Origin: Diploptera punctata
Taxonomy: Eukaryota; Arthropoda; Insecta; Blattodea; Blaberidae
Assembly: GCA_030220185.1 (NCBI GenBank)
Contig: JASPKZ010010239.1
Location: 2,684,001 to 2,748,000 of the forward strand
DNA: 64,000 bases
Reading direction: 5' to 3'
Made by a program: the position numbers and the translations under genes. Positions 41,832 through 53,180 of the stretch are shown here, piece after piece (position 1 is the first letter of the stretch; every line of letters begins with the position of its first letter). The notes beneath the pieces were generated by a model. The model searched no databases and was not told the DNA's origin. It worked only from the letters and a program-made list of their open reading frames with translations.

Positions 41832-43818
41832 TAAGGCAAAGGATATATATGATATTCTTTAAGTTCATGCGCCACAATGGTATCGAACCCTGCATATCAA
41901 ACTCTTTCCACCCTCTCGGCAACAACAGGTTATCTTGAATTTCTTCAAACATTTTTTTTTCTCCAAACTAAAACTCGCAGCATGAATATACGTACATAGA
42001 ATAATATTGTACTAGAGTTTATAATGGTACTAAGGGTATAGAATCCCCATACACCGCACTCTGTTTACTATTCGCTCTCTCACTGAAAACTCTCTTTGCC
42101 TTTTCTTGAGGATTTGCTTTCCCCGGATCCGCTGGGGTCCTCGTATTGATTCCCGGGGCCAGCAATTTGGCAACAATCACTGCTTCCGCTCACAACCTCC
42201 CCTTCCCACCCCTCTCCCTGCACGCTGCCGTTCACCCACGCCACCCCCTCACAACAAGCTACCCCAGTCTGAGCCACAGCTCTGTTTATTTTACTCTAAT
42301 TCTTAAAATTCTCTACACTCTTCTGTTTACGTTCAAATTTTCAGAATTCTTTATTTTACAGCAAATTAAATTATTAAAAATCTGCCTTCTTAATATTACT
42401 CCCTTTATTTATTTCAATTCCTGAGAATATATGGTCAAAAAATAGCTAGATTCATAATACTAATATTTATAAAACTAGTATCTGGTATCAAAACAAATTG
42501 AATCAAATCTGTATACCTCATCATATATAAGCTATTTTTCTTGGTGCGGTTTCAATGGAAAATCTCTTTATCTTAACCAAAACAATAAATAACGCAACGC
42601 ATTAGGATTTACAACAATATATTTATTAAATTTAGGTCGTACCCAAGCAGTCTATGGCATAATGTTGGAGTGTAATGTACTAATTCTAATGACCAGGCAA
42701 ATTACCTTGGTTAGCATTGTAGTGTTCTTAGTGAGCACAAGTTAACTGAAACCAGAGTTTCATGCGATGTGACGGCGCAAGACAGTAAAGGCAGCCTAGT
42801 GCGCAGCTGCATTGCATACGAGAGTGAACAGAATACAGATGCAATGGTTCTGAGTGTAGTATATTTCATTTCCCAACCAACTAAGATACTTTCCCTGCTA
42901 ATGACCACGCCAAGGCTAAATTTTCATCCCTATCTTGCTTATTTTATGCATTAATACTTTTCATAAAGTTGTAAATATATATAATTATATACACCGAAAA
43001 GGAGATTTTCTTTTACATCGGGTCACAAAGAAAAAGTCCTGGCTGTTCTACGCCAGGTTCCAACGAATATCAAGTAACTGCTTTCGTCATGTTAGCCAAA
43101 ATGATAGTACACTTTTTCGCTATCTGATTGGGATTTATTATATATTTATTTACTTGTTTCTAAGTCCTTTTTCTACATCGTTAGGTGAGAAAATAGGCAA
43201 GTCAGTGTACACTAGATTGGTTTTAAGTTCATTGGATAATCTGGCATTCTATAAGGATAAGTTGACTATTCCGTTTGAATAATGACTAATGCATGTTTTC
43301 CTTGTATAGGTTATATGGCGAATTTATGTTAAAATTACCTCAACTACTCGTTCAATTTTTAAAGAATTTCTGGCATTTTTTTGGAAAACAAATCTTAAAT
43401 ATATTTTCCTCGGGTAATTATTCATATATTGTAACAATACTTTGTGCGTTTTTTCGGTTTTTTATATCGATTTGTGTAGGTATACACTTCGCATAGAATC
43501 ACAAATAGCTTATATAATTTCAGGGATAACTAAATTTGTTTTATAAAATCCTCAGCGTGAATACCTATAAATGTTATATTAAATATTCTCTGGTACATTT
43601 GAAGAATTAGAATTGTTAATTTTTAACGTTATTCTGTTTTTTTGAAATTATATTCCTTAATTTATTTCTCTTTGAAGAGGTATATGACATAGTGGTGTAA
43701 ATCAATTCTTAAAAAAATGAGTAAAAGACACGATTGTAAAGAAGAAACTGCATATTGTATGTCATTAAACATCATCATTAATTAATATGATCACAAAGGA
43801 CAATTACCTCCATGTTTA
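41832..43818. other. Unassigned sequence with a tRNA-like fragment and a GC-rich patch
   Basis: A degenerate tRNA-like SINE head on the minus strand lies at about 41868-41932 (B-box complement GGTATCGAACCC). At 42110-42290 a GC-rich patch with CCCTCTCCCTGCACGCTGCC gives overlapping frames in both directions, one (minus, 42080-42277) with GPGNQYEDPSGSGES. I cannot assign it. The rest (42300-43818) is AT-rich with only short frames. Confidence 0.4.
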
Positions 43819-44138
43819 TCATAAGTAATGCCACGAGTGATTTCCAAATTATCGACAAATTCACGACTCACGAAGTGAGGAGTGAATATATCTAGAGGAT
43901 TTGGAAATCAAGAGCGGCATTTGTTAGGACTATTTAACGAATAAAATTAAACTGTTTGCTCACAAATCATTATATAAATATAGTTATTTTAAAATATTTA
44001 TATATTCAATGTAAACGGCGATGTTTGAAAATATGAGAAGTGTTTGGGTTATATTTCATTTGCTCGTCAACTGCAACTAGATCATGATATTTATTGCCAA
44101 ATAGGATCGCAATATTGTAAGAATGCGCCCTAGTAGAG

Positions 44139-44616
44139 AATAAATAATAGTTTTAAAAACTAAAACAGCAGGCTTTATTAGAAACCGAACTCAACAATGA
44201 AAAATAATTTTAATTTCCAACACGCTTGGGATAAATTTAAAGTGGTCAACAAAAAAATCATTTCCAACACATATAGAATAAAACTAGAATTGTCAACAAA
44301 AAGAAAATGATTTTACCATCAAAAGCGTGGGGTGCTTCTTATGATTTTTACATGTTCTTCTTAGAGAGTTTACTTTTACCAATATATGTTTATTATCAAA
44401 TATATTAATTGATATAGAGCACCCCACGCTTTTGGTGGTAAAATTATTTTCTTTTTGTTGATAATTCTAGTTTTATTCTATAAGTGTTGGAGATGAGTTT
44501 TTTGTTGACCACTTTAAATTTATCCCAAGCGTGTTGGAAATTAAAATTATTTTTCATTTTTGAGTTCGGTTTTCTAATAAAGCGTGCTGTTTTAGTTTTT
44601 TAAAACTATTATTTAT
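44139..44616. repeat. Long palindrome: 198-bp inverted arms, 81-bp spacer
   Basis: The left arm (44139-44336) starts AATAAATAATAGTTTTAAAA and ends GCGTGGGGTGCT. The right arm (44418-44616) is its reverse complement with a few differences, starting AGCACCCCACGC and ending AACTATTATTTATT. Both arms include sequence matching CCAACACGCTTGGGATAAAT. It has the form of a foldback transposon or MITE, with no frame in arms or spacer. It interrupts family M copy M6. Confidence 0.9.
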
Positions 44617-44711
44617 TTGTTCATTTTTTAGTTTTAATATTTTACAGAATAAGATAAGAATGTAAATATCTTTAAATTCCGTACTATTGTAGTATGAGCT
44701 AAAAGTATTAC

Positions 44712-44796
44712 TCCCCAGCCGGATTCGAACCAGCGACCTATGGATTACTGAAATTATATACCACTAGTTCACCGCTCTACCAACTGAGCTCTTACG
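44712..44796 (-). tRNA. tRNA-Tyr-like sequence, probably a pseudogene or SINE head
   Basis: On the minus strand: GAGCTCAGTTGGTAGAGCGG (D arm and A box), a stretch of about 30 bases where the intron-containing anticodon region of tRNA-Tyr would be, then ATAGGTCGCTGGTTCGAATC with a perfect B box and a T arm. The 3' side ends CCGGCTGGGG. The anticodon GTA is not in the expected place and the acceptor stem pairs poorly, so a functional tRNA is unlikely. Tyr identity is from similarity to eukaryotic tRNA-Tyr as I remember it. Confidence 0.5.
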
Positions 44797-44829
44797 ATTG
44801 ACTAAAAAGTCGAGTTTTAATTGTTTTGA

Positions 44830-45134
44830 TTTTCTGATGATACTGGCCAGGAATTTAGAAATAAAATATGAAATTATTGTATTGTCACGGGTCGTTTACA
44901 AGTATACAAAGTTTCAAGTATATCCTATGTTTCTAAGTGGGTGAAAATCGTGTTCAAAGATTCCGTTACATAAATACAAAGACACTTTTTTTGATTTTCT
45001 GATGATTCTGGCCAGGATTTTAGAAAAGAAATATGAAATTAATGTATTGCCACGGATCCGTTATAAGTATACAAATTTTCAAGTCGATCCAATTATTTTA
45101 AGTGGGCGAAAAACGCGTTGAAAGATTCAGTTAC

Positions 45135-45174
<40 letters not shown>
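44830..45174. repeat. About 160-bp direct repeat, two copies, ending in (GATA)n
   Basis: Units begin TGATTTTCTGATGATACTGG (about 44830) and TGATTTTCTGATGATTCTGG (about 44992) and contain AGTATACAAAGTTTCAAGT-like sequence and TTCCGTTACATA. The second unit runs into (GATA)n at 45135-45174. This could be the 3' body of an unknown SINE in dimer form. Confidence 0.75.
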
Positions 45175-45175
<1 letters not shown>

Positions 45176-45388
45176 GGTCAAGCTAACATAAAGCGTGTGT
45201 AAAATGAAACATATCAAACGGAATATTATAACCAACAATATAGGTTATTAATTAATTTCTTTAGGAAACAACTCAGTAAAACCATTATTTAAAAACACTA
45301 TTGTTGAACACACAATTATTAAATGTGTAGTTCGGAGGACTCTGTTAATAATTTGCTATATTCAGCGTATTTGTTGGATAGTCAGTCA

Positions 45389-45772
45389 TCATCATCATCA
45401 TCATCACTCCAGGGATTAGGCAATTGCCCGTTCCGACTTCATATTGCATCAGCCCAACGTCTTCTAGGTCTTCCAACATCACGCCTTCCTCTTGCTTGAT
45501 AATTTCTGGCTTACAATGGATTTCTCTCCTTACTCATTCCATCCATATGATCAATCCATTTCTGTCTGTAATTCGTGACTTTATCCAATAAAGGCTGTAC
45601 TTTCAATTCTTCTCTTATATCCTCATTTCTTATTCTATCAAGTCTTGTACATCCTTTTACTTGTCTTAGGAACCGCATCTCTGCCGTCTGTATTCTATCC
45701 CTCTGTCTTTTCACTGGAGCCCAAGTTTCACATCCATACAATATTGTGGGAACCGCCATAACATTATACATT
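45389..45772 (-). pseudogene. LINE 3'-end fragment with 11-bp target duplication
   Basis: The frame at 45511-45771 (minus) reads MYNVMAVPTILYGCETWAPV, MRFLRQVKGCTRLDRIRNED and KWIDHMDGMSKERNPL. A (GAT)n tail lies at the left edge. The 11-mer ATAGTCAGTCA flanks it at 45378-45388 and 45773-45783. It lies inside family M copy M6, whose sequence continues across with a single copy of this 11-mer in other members. Confidence 0.85.
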
Positions 45773-45961
45773 ATAGTCAGTCACTGCAAAATAATGCTGA
45801 TCTGTTCAGAATAGGGTATTAAAAAGGCGGAGTTTTCTTTAATATTATAAACACAAATAAATAAATATGAAGGTAAACCATGATTGTGATTGGTTGTAAA
45901 ACAAAATTCATTGAAAAGTTATTGGTCAATGACTCGCATTTGGAGCATGAGTTAAATAGTC

Positions 45962-46528
45962 AATGTTAAGCTAACTTGATTCTTTATACCCTGACTAACA
46001 AAACACTGTTTTTCCCAAAATGACTTACACCACTATGTCATATATCCCTTCATTTGTTGTTCATCAGTTTAAAATAGCACATGTCTTCAAAACCGGGTCT
46101 AAATACCCGTATAATTTCTCTCTCCACGGCGCGACAGACTTGAAAGTCTCTTGACCTACCAGTCGGCTACCGGCATCATATCACTTGTACTTTTTTACAA
46201 AGATAAATGATCATCCAGCCAGTATAGGACGACAAGTTGTTAACACATCGGCTGTTATAGCTGGTTTTTTCAACCTTAAGGAGCTACTTATTCTTGCTAC
46301 CTAAATCATTCATGATGTTGGATGTATATTTGGCCGGTATTCTTCCCCATGAAGACTCCAACCAGCACACTTTCCAAAGCTCTACGCCAGCCATGTTAAC
46401 TTAGACCGTTTGGGTAGACCTATAATTGATAGGTACATTGTTCTAAACACTAATTTATTGTGCTATGCAAGTATATAAGGTATTTTTTTAACTCCTGCAA
46501 AGTCAGTCAAATAAGATAAATATTAGTT
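45962..46528. other. Unassigned sequence with a weak tRNA-like segment
   Basis: About 46095-46180 (minus) contains TAGCCGACTGGTAGGTCA, an A-box-like stretch, but no convincing B box. Otherwise nothing recognised. Confidence 0.35.
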
Positions 46529-47034
46529 TTTTAATTTCCGAGATTCTGTAAACCACTTCACAAGCGTGCGTTGTACATTTTTTTGCGTGATGTGTTTTCA
46601 AAATAATAAATAATAGTAAAATAATAACATCATTGTTGGAAATATTTGCGTTCATTATAAACAACTGACTAACGCTAACAGTGTGGGCAATGTTTATTAG
46701 TTGAAACTACAGCAGACCGTGACACCAATCAGTGATAAGATGGAGGCAAGTACGTACTTATTGTTTTATATCGTTTCAAGTAAAGTTAAGTTCATTTAAA
46801 ATGTTGTGATTTGTTTCGTATAATGCATATTAACACTACCTTTCGGATATATGTTTGTACATACATTGTACGTAGTGTACATAGAGGGCAGTGGTTTTAC
46901 TTCCCACTCGAGGTTTGTAATATGTAATATTACAGTATAGTTATTTAGGTTGGCAACCCCGAAACGTAGGACGTTGAACTTTCAATCATGATCGCCATTG
47001 CTGTAAGTACGATAAAGCGCACTATCGCGCAAAA
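46529..47034 (+). repeat. Dispersed 510-bp repeat, copy 1
   Basis: Shares most of its length with 52015-52525 in the same orientation, from TTTTTTAATTTCCGAGATTC to CACTATCGCGCAAAAA. Landmarks: GTGTGGGCAATGTTTATTA, AGAGGGCAGTGGTTTTAC and TCAATCATGATCGCCATTG. The copies differ by roughly a tenth of their bases. No LTR-type TG...CA ends, inverted ends or frame, so the class is unknown. Confidence 0.8.
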
Positions 47035-47644
47035 ATAAATCATTACGTAACACCGATGATGTCACTACGGAAAAAGGTTAAAATAACGAAACTTGAAGCT
47101 GAGATCTCGGGTACAAGTTTTATCATTTTAACCTCACACACGCTGAGACCCAAGATTGTTATTTTTAAATCCCGCCGAGAGTGTATCGACCACACTACAG
47201 CGACAGATTCATTCAATTTTTTCTTCGTTTATGTATTTCAATTTTTCATAATTGTTTGATTGTATATACACTGAAGTTGATTGCAAACTAACTTCAGGAT
47301 GCACATTAATGTACTTGGTCCTTTCAGAGAAACTCACCTCAATTCTGATAACTCGAGAGAGTTACTTTCATAAAAAGAACAGATTGATCTTCGAATATGA
47401 CGAAATCATATATTTCAAAACAGAGATAAATAAAAAAATGGCTTATATTTCTGGAATAAGTGAGCATCCTTGTACTCAAATCGAAAATATACAACTTGTT
47501 CCGTTTCATATTTGTGTTCAAATTTCTTAAGGACTTCCATTTCAATCGCACGTCGAAATGACATTCGATTACAAAAATTAAAAAGTGATATAATTTGTAG
47601 TACAGAAGTTAAAATTTGGATTTCAGGATATTAATTCTGATTTA
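47035..47644. other. Unassigned sequence
   Basis: Short frames at 47056-47259 and 47252-47530 show no family features. Nothing else recognised. Confidence 0.4.
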
Positions 47645-48537
47645 TCATAAGTCATGCCACGAGCGATTTCCAATTTATCTAGAGAATTTGGAAATCAAGG
47701 ACGGCATTTGTTAGGACTATTTAACGTATAAAATTAAGCTGTTTACTCACAAATCATTATTTAAATACCCATCCATAATAATTCTGCCCGAGGGCAGATC
47801 CTTCACTGCAATCATAGCATTCCCATGCTATGTTTGGAATTGTAGGTGTGGTAGCTTCCCGTTGCTTTCCATACCGATAAGGATGATGGTGGTAATGATG
47901 GCCATATGATTTCGGGGACCATTTGGGCCTTAAAGGTTTCCTGACATTTGTTTTACAGGCGAGGAAAAACCTCGATAAAAACCTCACACAGAAAAACTGC
48001 CCCGACCGGGGATCGAACCCGGGCCCACTGCATGTCAAGGCAGCACGCTATCTCAAGACCACAGCGGTGGACTATTTAAATATAGTTATTTTAAAATATT
48101 TATATATTTAATGTAATCGGCGATGTTTGAAAACAAATGAGAAAGATTTGTTATGCTTAATTTGTTCATCACTGCAACCAGATCATGTTATTTATTGCCA
48201 AAGGATCACAATATTGTAAGAATGCACCCTAATGGAGAAAAAATGAAACACATCAAACTTTTTATAACCATTAATTAACTTCTGATGTCCTATGATGTAA
48301 ATTATATTTTTCTGGAATGTAAATTCCTGGGAAATAACACGTTTAAGAAAGTGCATATACTGGTTTCTCTTTATTGTGGTATAATCAATTAGTACGAATG
48401 TTTTCTATTATATCCCGCAAGCACTATCTGTTTACATTCGTGCACTATATATATATATGCCTATATACAATCTGGTAGCCTTATTTCTTAGAGAGTCAGT
48501 CACTGCAAAATAATGCTCTGGCCTATTCACAATGTTC
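47645..48537 (+). mobile_element. Family M hairpin element, copy M7, interrupted by a SINE and right-truncated
   Basis: Starts TCATAAGTCATGCCACGAG with the short hairpin. Family sequence stops at 47767, is interrupted by a SINE A, resumes at 48073 and is lost after AATGTT at about 48537, so the right end is missing. Confidence 0.78.
47768..48072 (-). mobile_element. SINE family A copy with 10-bp target duplication
   Basis: Complete family A copy on the minus strand: the tail ATTCTGCCCGAGGGCAG is at the left and the head CACAGCGGTGGAC at the right. It is flanked by TATTTAAATA at 47758-47767 and 48073-48082. It is inserted in family M copy M7, which proves family A moves as a unit ending with the head base G and the GGATGG tail. 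Confidence 0.9.
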
Positions 48538-49020
48538 AAAATTATTTCAAATCTTATATATTTAAAGTACGAGAGACGACAAATTTTAGCTAACATTTGA
48601 CGTTTGTGCAATGGCATGAAGATCTGAGATAATATTTTAAGAATGACTTACGAATAATTTTATTTTTCATTCTCTTGTTAAATCCTCATGAAACTATTTA
48701 CATATTTCAATTCGGTTAATACATTGTTTAATTATTAATTTTAAATATAATATTTTAACTATAATTACATTTTAGCTATATTTTAGGCGAACTTGGTAGA
48801 TAGATCCTAATTCCAATAGTGTTTGTAATTACCTTATTTCATTTACACGATCTAAAACGTAAAGAAATATCCAGTAATCTATTAATATTCTGTTTCATGA
48901 CAGTAATCTTTAACTTCTAAAATTAAACGATTAACCGTCACGTGGACTCTACCGTCATATGACATATTTAATTTACTAATTATCTATTTGCTATTTAAAA
49001 ATCGTCATAATGTGTTTACA
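48538..49020. other. Unassigned AT-rich sequence
   Basis: Nothing recognised. Confidence 0.4.
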
Positions 49021-49487
49021 GTCCACTGCTGTGGTCTCGGGGTAGCGTTCTGCCTCGTGCGCAGCGAGCCTGGGTTCGATCGCTAGTCGGGAAAAGATTC
49101 CTGGGCGATTGTTTTTCCGGAGTTTTTCCTCGTCTGTAAGGGAAATGTCAGGAAACTTTAAGGTCCCAAACGGTCCCCGAACAGCATCTGGCTATCATAT
49201 ACATCATTATTGTATTCGTCATGTTTATTATGAATGTGTGTATGAATTTTGTGTTTTGTCTTCATGTTATATTTAATTAATCAAAATCAAATAAAGTTAT
49301 ATTAAATTGCACAATAAAACTTTCAATGAGCTGATCACTCATTCGGAGAGGCCCTACATGTCGTTGTGTGATCAAAACGTATGTGTGTGATTCATAGTTT
49401 AAAATTACTCTCCCGACAGGTTCCGTAACTGTAAGGCTCGAGCGGCCACGTAAAAACAAACATATGACATTAGAGGTTAAACTAAAT
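49021..49487 (+). mobile_element. SINE family A, long form, uninterrupted
   Basis: Head GTCCACTGCTGTGGTCTCGG, B box GGGTTCGATCGCTAGTC, core GGAAATGTCAGGAAACTTTA, then the long 3' module: CATGTTTATTATGAATGTGT, GAGCTGATCACTCATTC, GTGTGATCAAAACGTATGTG, CTCTCCCGACAGGTTCC and AGAGGTTAAACTA. This is the reference for the interrupted copies at 6.5 and 10.2 kb. Its tail differs from the (CAT)n/GGAAAGCAACGG tail of the short form. Confidence 0.82.
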
Positions 49488-50493
49488 TAATTAAATGTAA
49501 TTATTTGGTTACGTTTTGATTGGTTTTGAAATTTAGTTGAAATCAGTCGGCTTTGATGACCCGCAACAATTAGAATTCTCTTAATTTCGGACAAAATCGT
49601 GTATCTTCTTATATTTCACTTCATAATATTTATTATGCTATTATATTTCCCAAACGCCATGTTTACTTGTATTTTTAAAATAATGATCAGTATTTATTTT
49701 CGACGAATAATTCCAGTTTGAATATCATCGTAAGCTCATGTGTTTCAATCACTGGGAGGTAGAAACATGCGGTTGTCGGGCAGTTTTACAAGGAATTTGT
49801 GGTATTAATTTTCATGTGGTATTGTATTCTATCTCTGACATTATTGCATCTGTTGCTATGGATCAAAATGTTATTTACAATATTTGTGAATCACAAAAAA
49901 TTGCTGTTCGCGATATAAAAAATTATATTCTTGAATTATTTAGCTTCTAGATTTTTATATTGAATCCACTGTTCAGATATTTAATTAATATTTATAAAAA
50001 CAATGGTTTAATTCAATGTTTTTGCACCGAACGTAAATTTACAAAGCAGAAAGCGATATTTGATTATTCTAAGATAAAAAGTGACTCAGAAGGTTTATGA
50101 AAATATACAGTTTTAAACATTTAAATTAATATTATTGTGAGAACCATATAACTATACTTAACAAGGAAGACGATAAAGTAAGGCAAAGAGGGAAAGAAGG
50201 TCATTGAGAGAGAAATCTTATTACCACATTATTTGAAGGGTTCAGATTTTGTAGTAAATTGCTTAGATTTATATTTCAAAATTCCCATTGTTCCATATTT
50301 CCTTTTATGCCAGGCTGTAAAAGGGTATGAAAACCAATTTTATTACATTCGGAACATGAACTCCCTAGGCCTAGATCTACTGTAAATGTATTATTGTTGT
50401 TGTAACCGTAAACTTTCATTATTTTGATTTTGTTTTTTTTTAATCAGCTTTAAAATAAAATGAGTTCTCCAATATTTAATATGCACACATAGT
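49488..50493. other. Unassigned sequence
   Basis: Includes a 70-codon frame (49738-49950) with no recognisable motif. Nothing else recognised. Confidence 0.4.
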
Positions 50494-50545
50494 GTTCTGC
50501 CCAAGAGCAGGTCTTTCATTGCAAACTCAGCATTCTCTCATTTCC
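50494..50545 (-). mobile_element. SINE family A tail fragment
   Basis: GTTCTGCCCAAGAGCAGGTC and TTTCATTGCAAACTCAGCAT are a diverged reverse complement of the family A tail. Only about 50 bp remain. Confidence 0.5.
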
Positions 50546-50727
50546 TTAACTGATCATTCCTTTTTGTATCCGCATGCAAACAATTTATATTTAATATAAT
50601 ATTATAATATACATTATGTAATTTCATTTTTATAACATAACTTAATGTTGCTTTATGTTAAGTATATCCTTACTGTTTAAATATATATTTATTCCTTTCC
50701 ACATATCTGTGCATCTATCTGCCTGCT

Positions 50728-50828
<101 letters not shown>

Positions 50829-51119
50829 CCAATTTTCCTTCTGTTTGTATATCTATGTGATTGTGCCTACCTCTACATTTTCGTACATATGAATGTGTAA
50901 ACATTTAGATAGGCCTATATATATATATATATTTGATACACTTATTATTTGTACTATGTTATACTTAATATTTAAACGTATGTACGTTTTAATAATATAT
51001 TAGGCATATATCATACTCCGTTTCTATATACTCTTCTTGTCCAATGGACTGGCTACCTGCCGACAGGTCTGGCATTTCCTCCCGGCATTGGTGATATTGT
51101 AACCCACTCCTGAATGTAG

Positions 51120-51405
51120 GGATTTTTAACCCTAAAAGGTAGCCGAAATGTTATCATCCTCTAATGTTGGAGGGGAAGGTAAATCGATCAAGGTATTACT
51201 TACAGTTCTCCAGATATTATGATGGGCGATAAATTGTAATGAAGCAACAGGAGAGTTCTTACACCTAAACTTAATCTAAATTGAAATAACCACAGATATA
51301 ATTCCATGCAAGGAAAAACTACTGTGTTCTGACCGGAAATCGGTCCCGAGACCTCATTGAACTGTAGTCAGAAGCTTTTGACCACAAGACCATGAGGCTG
51401 GTCCA
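51120..51405 (-). mobile_element. Probable tRNA-derived SINE, fourth family
   Basis: At the right edge the minus strand reads CCAGCCTCATGGTCTTGTGG (A-box like), then GAGGTCTCGGGACCGATTTC and CGGTCAGAACACAG, a degenerate B box. The body to the left includes ACTGTAAGTAATACCTTGAT (minus reading). There is only one copy here and its borders are guesses. Confidence 0.4.
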
Positions 51406-52014
51406 CGTTATGATCATAATAATAAATTATTAATATTACTGTTTTTAAATCCATTGTAAAAACCGTTGTAAAATGTATTTAAAGTTATATTTAGTTAGGC
51501 AAAATTGACTTCGTGGATAACTTATAGGCTCACACATTTTATTGATATTAAATTTAAACATTAAAGTGGAGCATAAAGCAAACACGTTGAAAATAATCTC
51601 ATGTGATGTTAAATTTAAATAGTATCGGTTTCGTATGTTATATGGTGGTCAGTTCCCTTTGTATCAACAATGGATTCTTAAATTTGCAGAATTAATCAAA
51701 TATTCACGTTTTTACATGAGACAGATCACATTGAAATTCAGTCTGATATTACATCCCGTCTGATATACTTGAAATCTCTGTAATCTTTTTAAAAGTACAA
51801 TCAAACCATGTGTATGAGCTCATATAAATTGATTCGACTTTCTGTTTTATCCATATTTCTTCCTGTAATACAGTCATAAAGCATACGTGACTTTCTCGTT
51901 TTATTTTATTTCATTGTTATCTTACTGTATTCGTATATTAGGCTATATTACTATGCAAGGGTGGGAAGTGGTATTTTACAGAATTGAGGAAAATGTTTAA
52001 AAACCGAGTCATAG
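51406..52014. other. Unassigned AT-rich sequence
   Basis: Nothing recognised. Confidence 0.4.
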
Positions 52015-52525
52015 CAGGTTTTTAATTTCCGACATTCTGTAAAACGCTTCACAAACATGCGTTGTACATTATGTTTTGCGCGATGGTGTTTTCAAAATAA
52101 TAAATAGTAGAAAATAATATTTTTGTTGGAAATATGTGCGTTCATTATAAACAATTGAGTAACGTTAACAGTGTGGGCAATGTTTATTATTTGAAAGTAC
52201 AGGAGGCCGTGAGACCATTATTATTGATAACATGGCCGCAAGTATGTATTTATTGTTTTATATTGTTTCAAATAAAGTTCAGTTCATTTAAAATGCAGTG
52301 ATTCGTTTTGTATAATGTATATGAACACTAACTTTTGGATATTTTTTGTATATACGTTGTACGTAATATACACAGAGGGCAGTGGTTTTACATCCCGCAC
52401 ATGGGTGTAACTGTAATATTACAGTATAGTTATTTAGGTTGGCAATCCCGAAATGTAGGAAATTGAACTTTCAATCATGGTCGCCATTGTTGTAAGTACG
52501 ACAAAACGCACTATCGCGCAAAAAG
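52015..52525 (+). repeat. Dispersed 510-bp repeat, copy 2
   Basis: Direct repeat of 46529-47034, from TTTTTAATTTCCGACATTC to ACTATCGCGCAAAAA. No coding frame. The 5 kb between the copies contains unrelated SINE and family M insertions, so the pair is not a simple LTR pair. Confidence 0.8.
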
Positions 52526-52671
52526 TTATTTACAGATGTTTTACTCCAAAATCAATTCACGAAGTTTTATTTTTCTGATTTCATATTCAGACATATTTTC
52601 TGAAAAAGTAAATGGATTTGACAGATAATATTGCTAAAATAATCCTCCTCTTATACAGAATGATCACTTTA

Positions 52672-53180
52672 CAAAGGGTGCAGGGAAAGAAGCAGGTTAG
52701 TCACTTTTTTTCGAGATAGAGCTTGAAGTGTCATTAGATTCTCAATGGGAAAGCTATATTTTTGAAGTGTGAAACAGAAAAATGAACTTCTTAATCATGT
52801 CTTTATTCAACGTTTTGGCATACAAGGTACATTGTACAATAAAACATTCGTTTCATATATTCATAGAAACATGGATTTATTTGACTTTTATCTTGCTCCG
52901 TTAATATTTTTAAAGAGTGAATTAATATATATATACAACGACGCTAACAGATTGGAACCTAGCGCCCTAATTGAAATCTGGACGTGAAATAAACGATACA
53001 TTTTGTTCAGTGGCCTCTTATTTCAGGCTTGTTTTATGTTACATGTTTATGTTTTATATATAATTACTCTCTTTAACAGGTACGTTCTTAGCATCATAAT
53101 TTAAAGTCATGCTGTATAATCAAACATGCGTTCTAGATGTATTGGAAAAAGTGACCTGCTTGATTTTTTCCTGCACCCTT
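52672..53180. mobile_element. Terminal-inverted-repeat element (MITE), TA-flanked
   Basis: The left end CAAAGGGTGCAGGGAAAGAA is inverted at the right as TTTTTTCCTGCACCCTT, with about 38 bp of imperfect inverted repeat (including GCAGGT...GTCAC). TA lies on both sides (52670-52671, 53181-53182), the target of Tc1/mariner transposons. No transposase is recognisable. A segment inside (52912-53045) is repeated just outside the right end (53188-53316), with CGATACATTTTGTTCAGTGG in both. Confidence 0.68.

Larger units (their letters stand above)
43819..45961 (+). mobile_element. Family M hairpin element, copy M6, carrying insertions
   Basis: Left end TCATAAGTAATGCCACGAG with the long hairpin (about 43830-43920), right end GAGCATGAGTTAAATAGTC. 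The family sequence stops near 44138 and resumes near 45200 (AAAATGAAACATATCAAAC), so about 1.06 kb was inserted. A LINE tail sits at 45389-45772. Confidence 0.8.

Noticed and set aside
42711..42954. Overlapping 60-65-codon frames on both strands as a small gene
   Set aside because: No codon bias, start context or family motif could be seen; they look like chance frames in a less AT-rich stretch.
44712..44796. A working tRNA-Tyr gene
   Set aside because: B box and D arm are good, but the anticodon position is wrong and the acceptor stem does not pair; it lies in a composite repeat.
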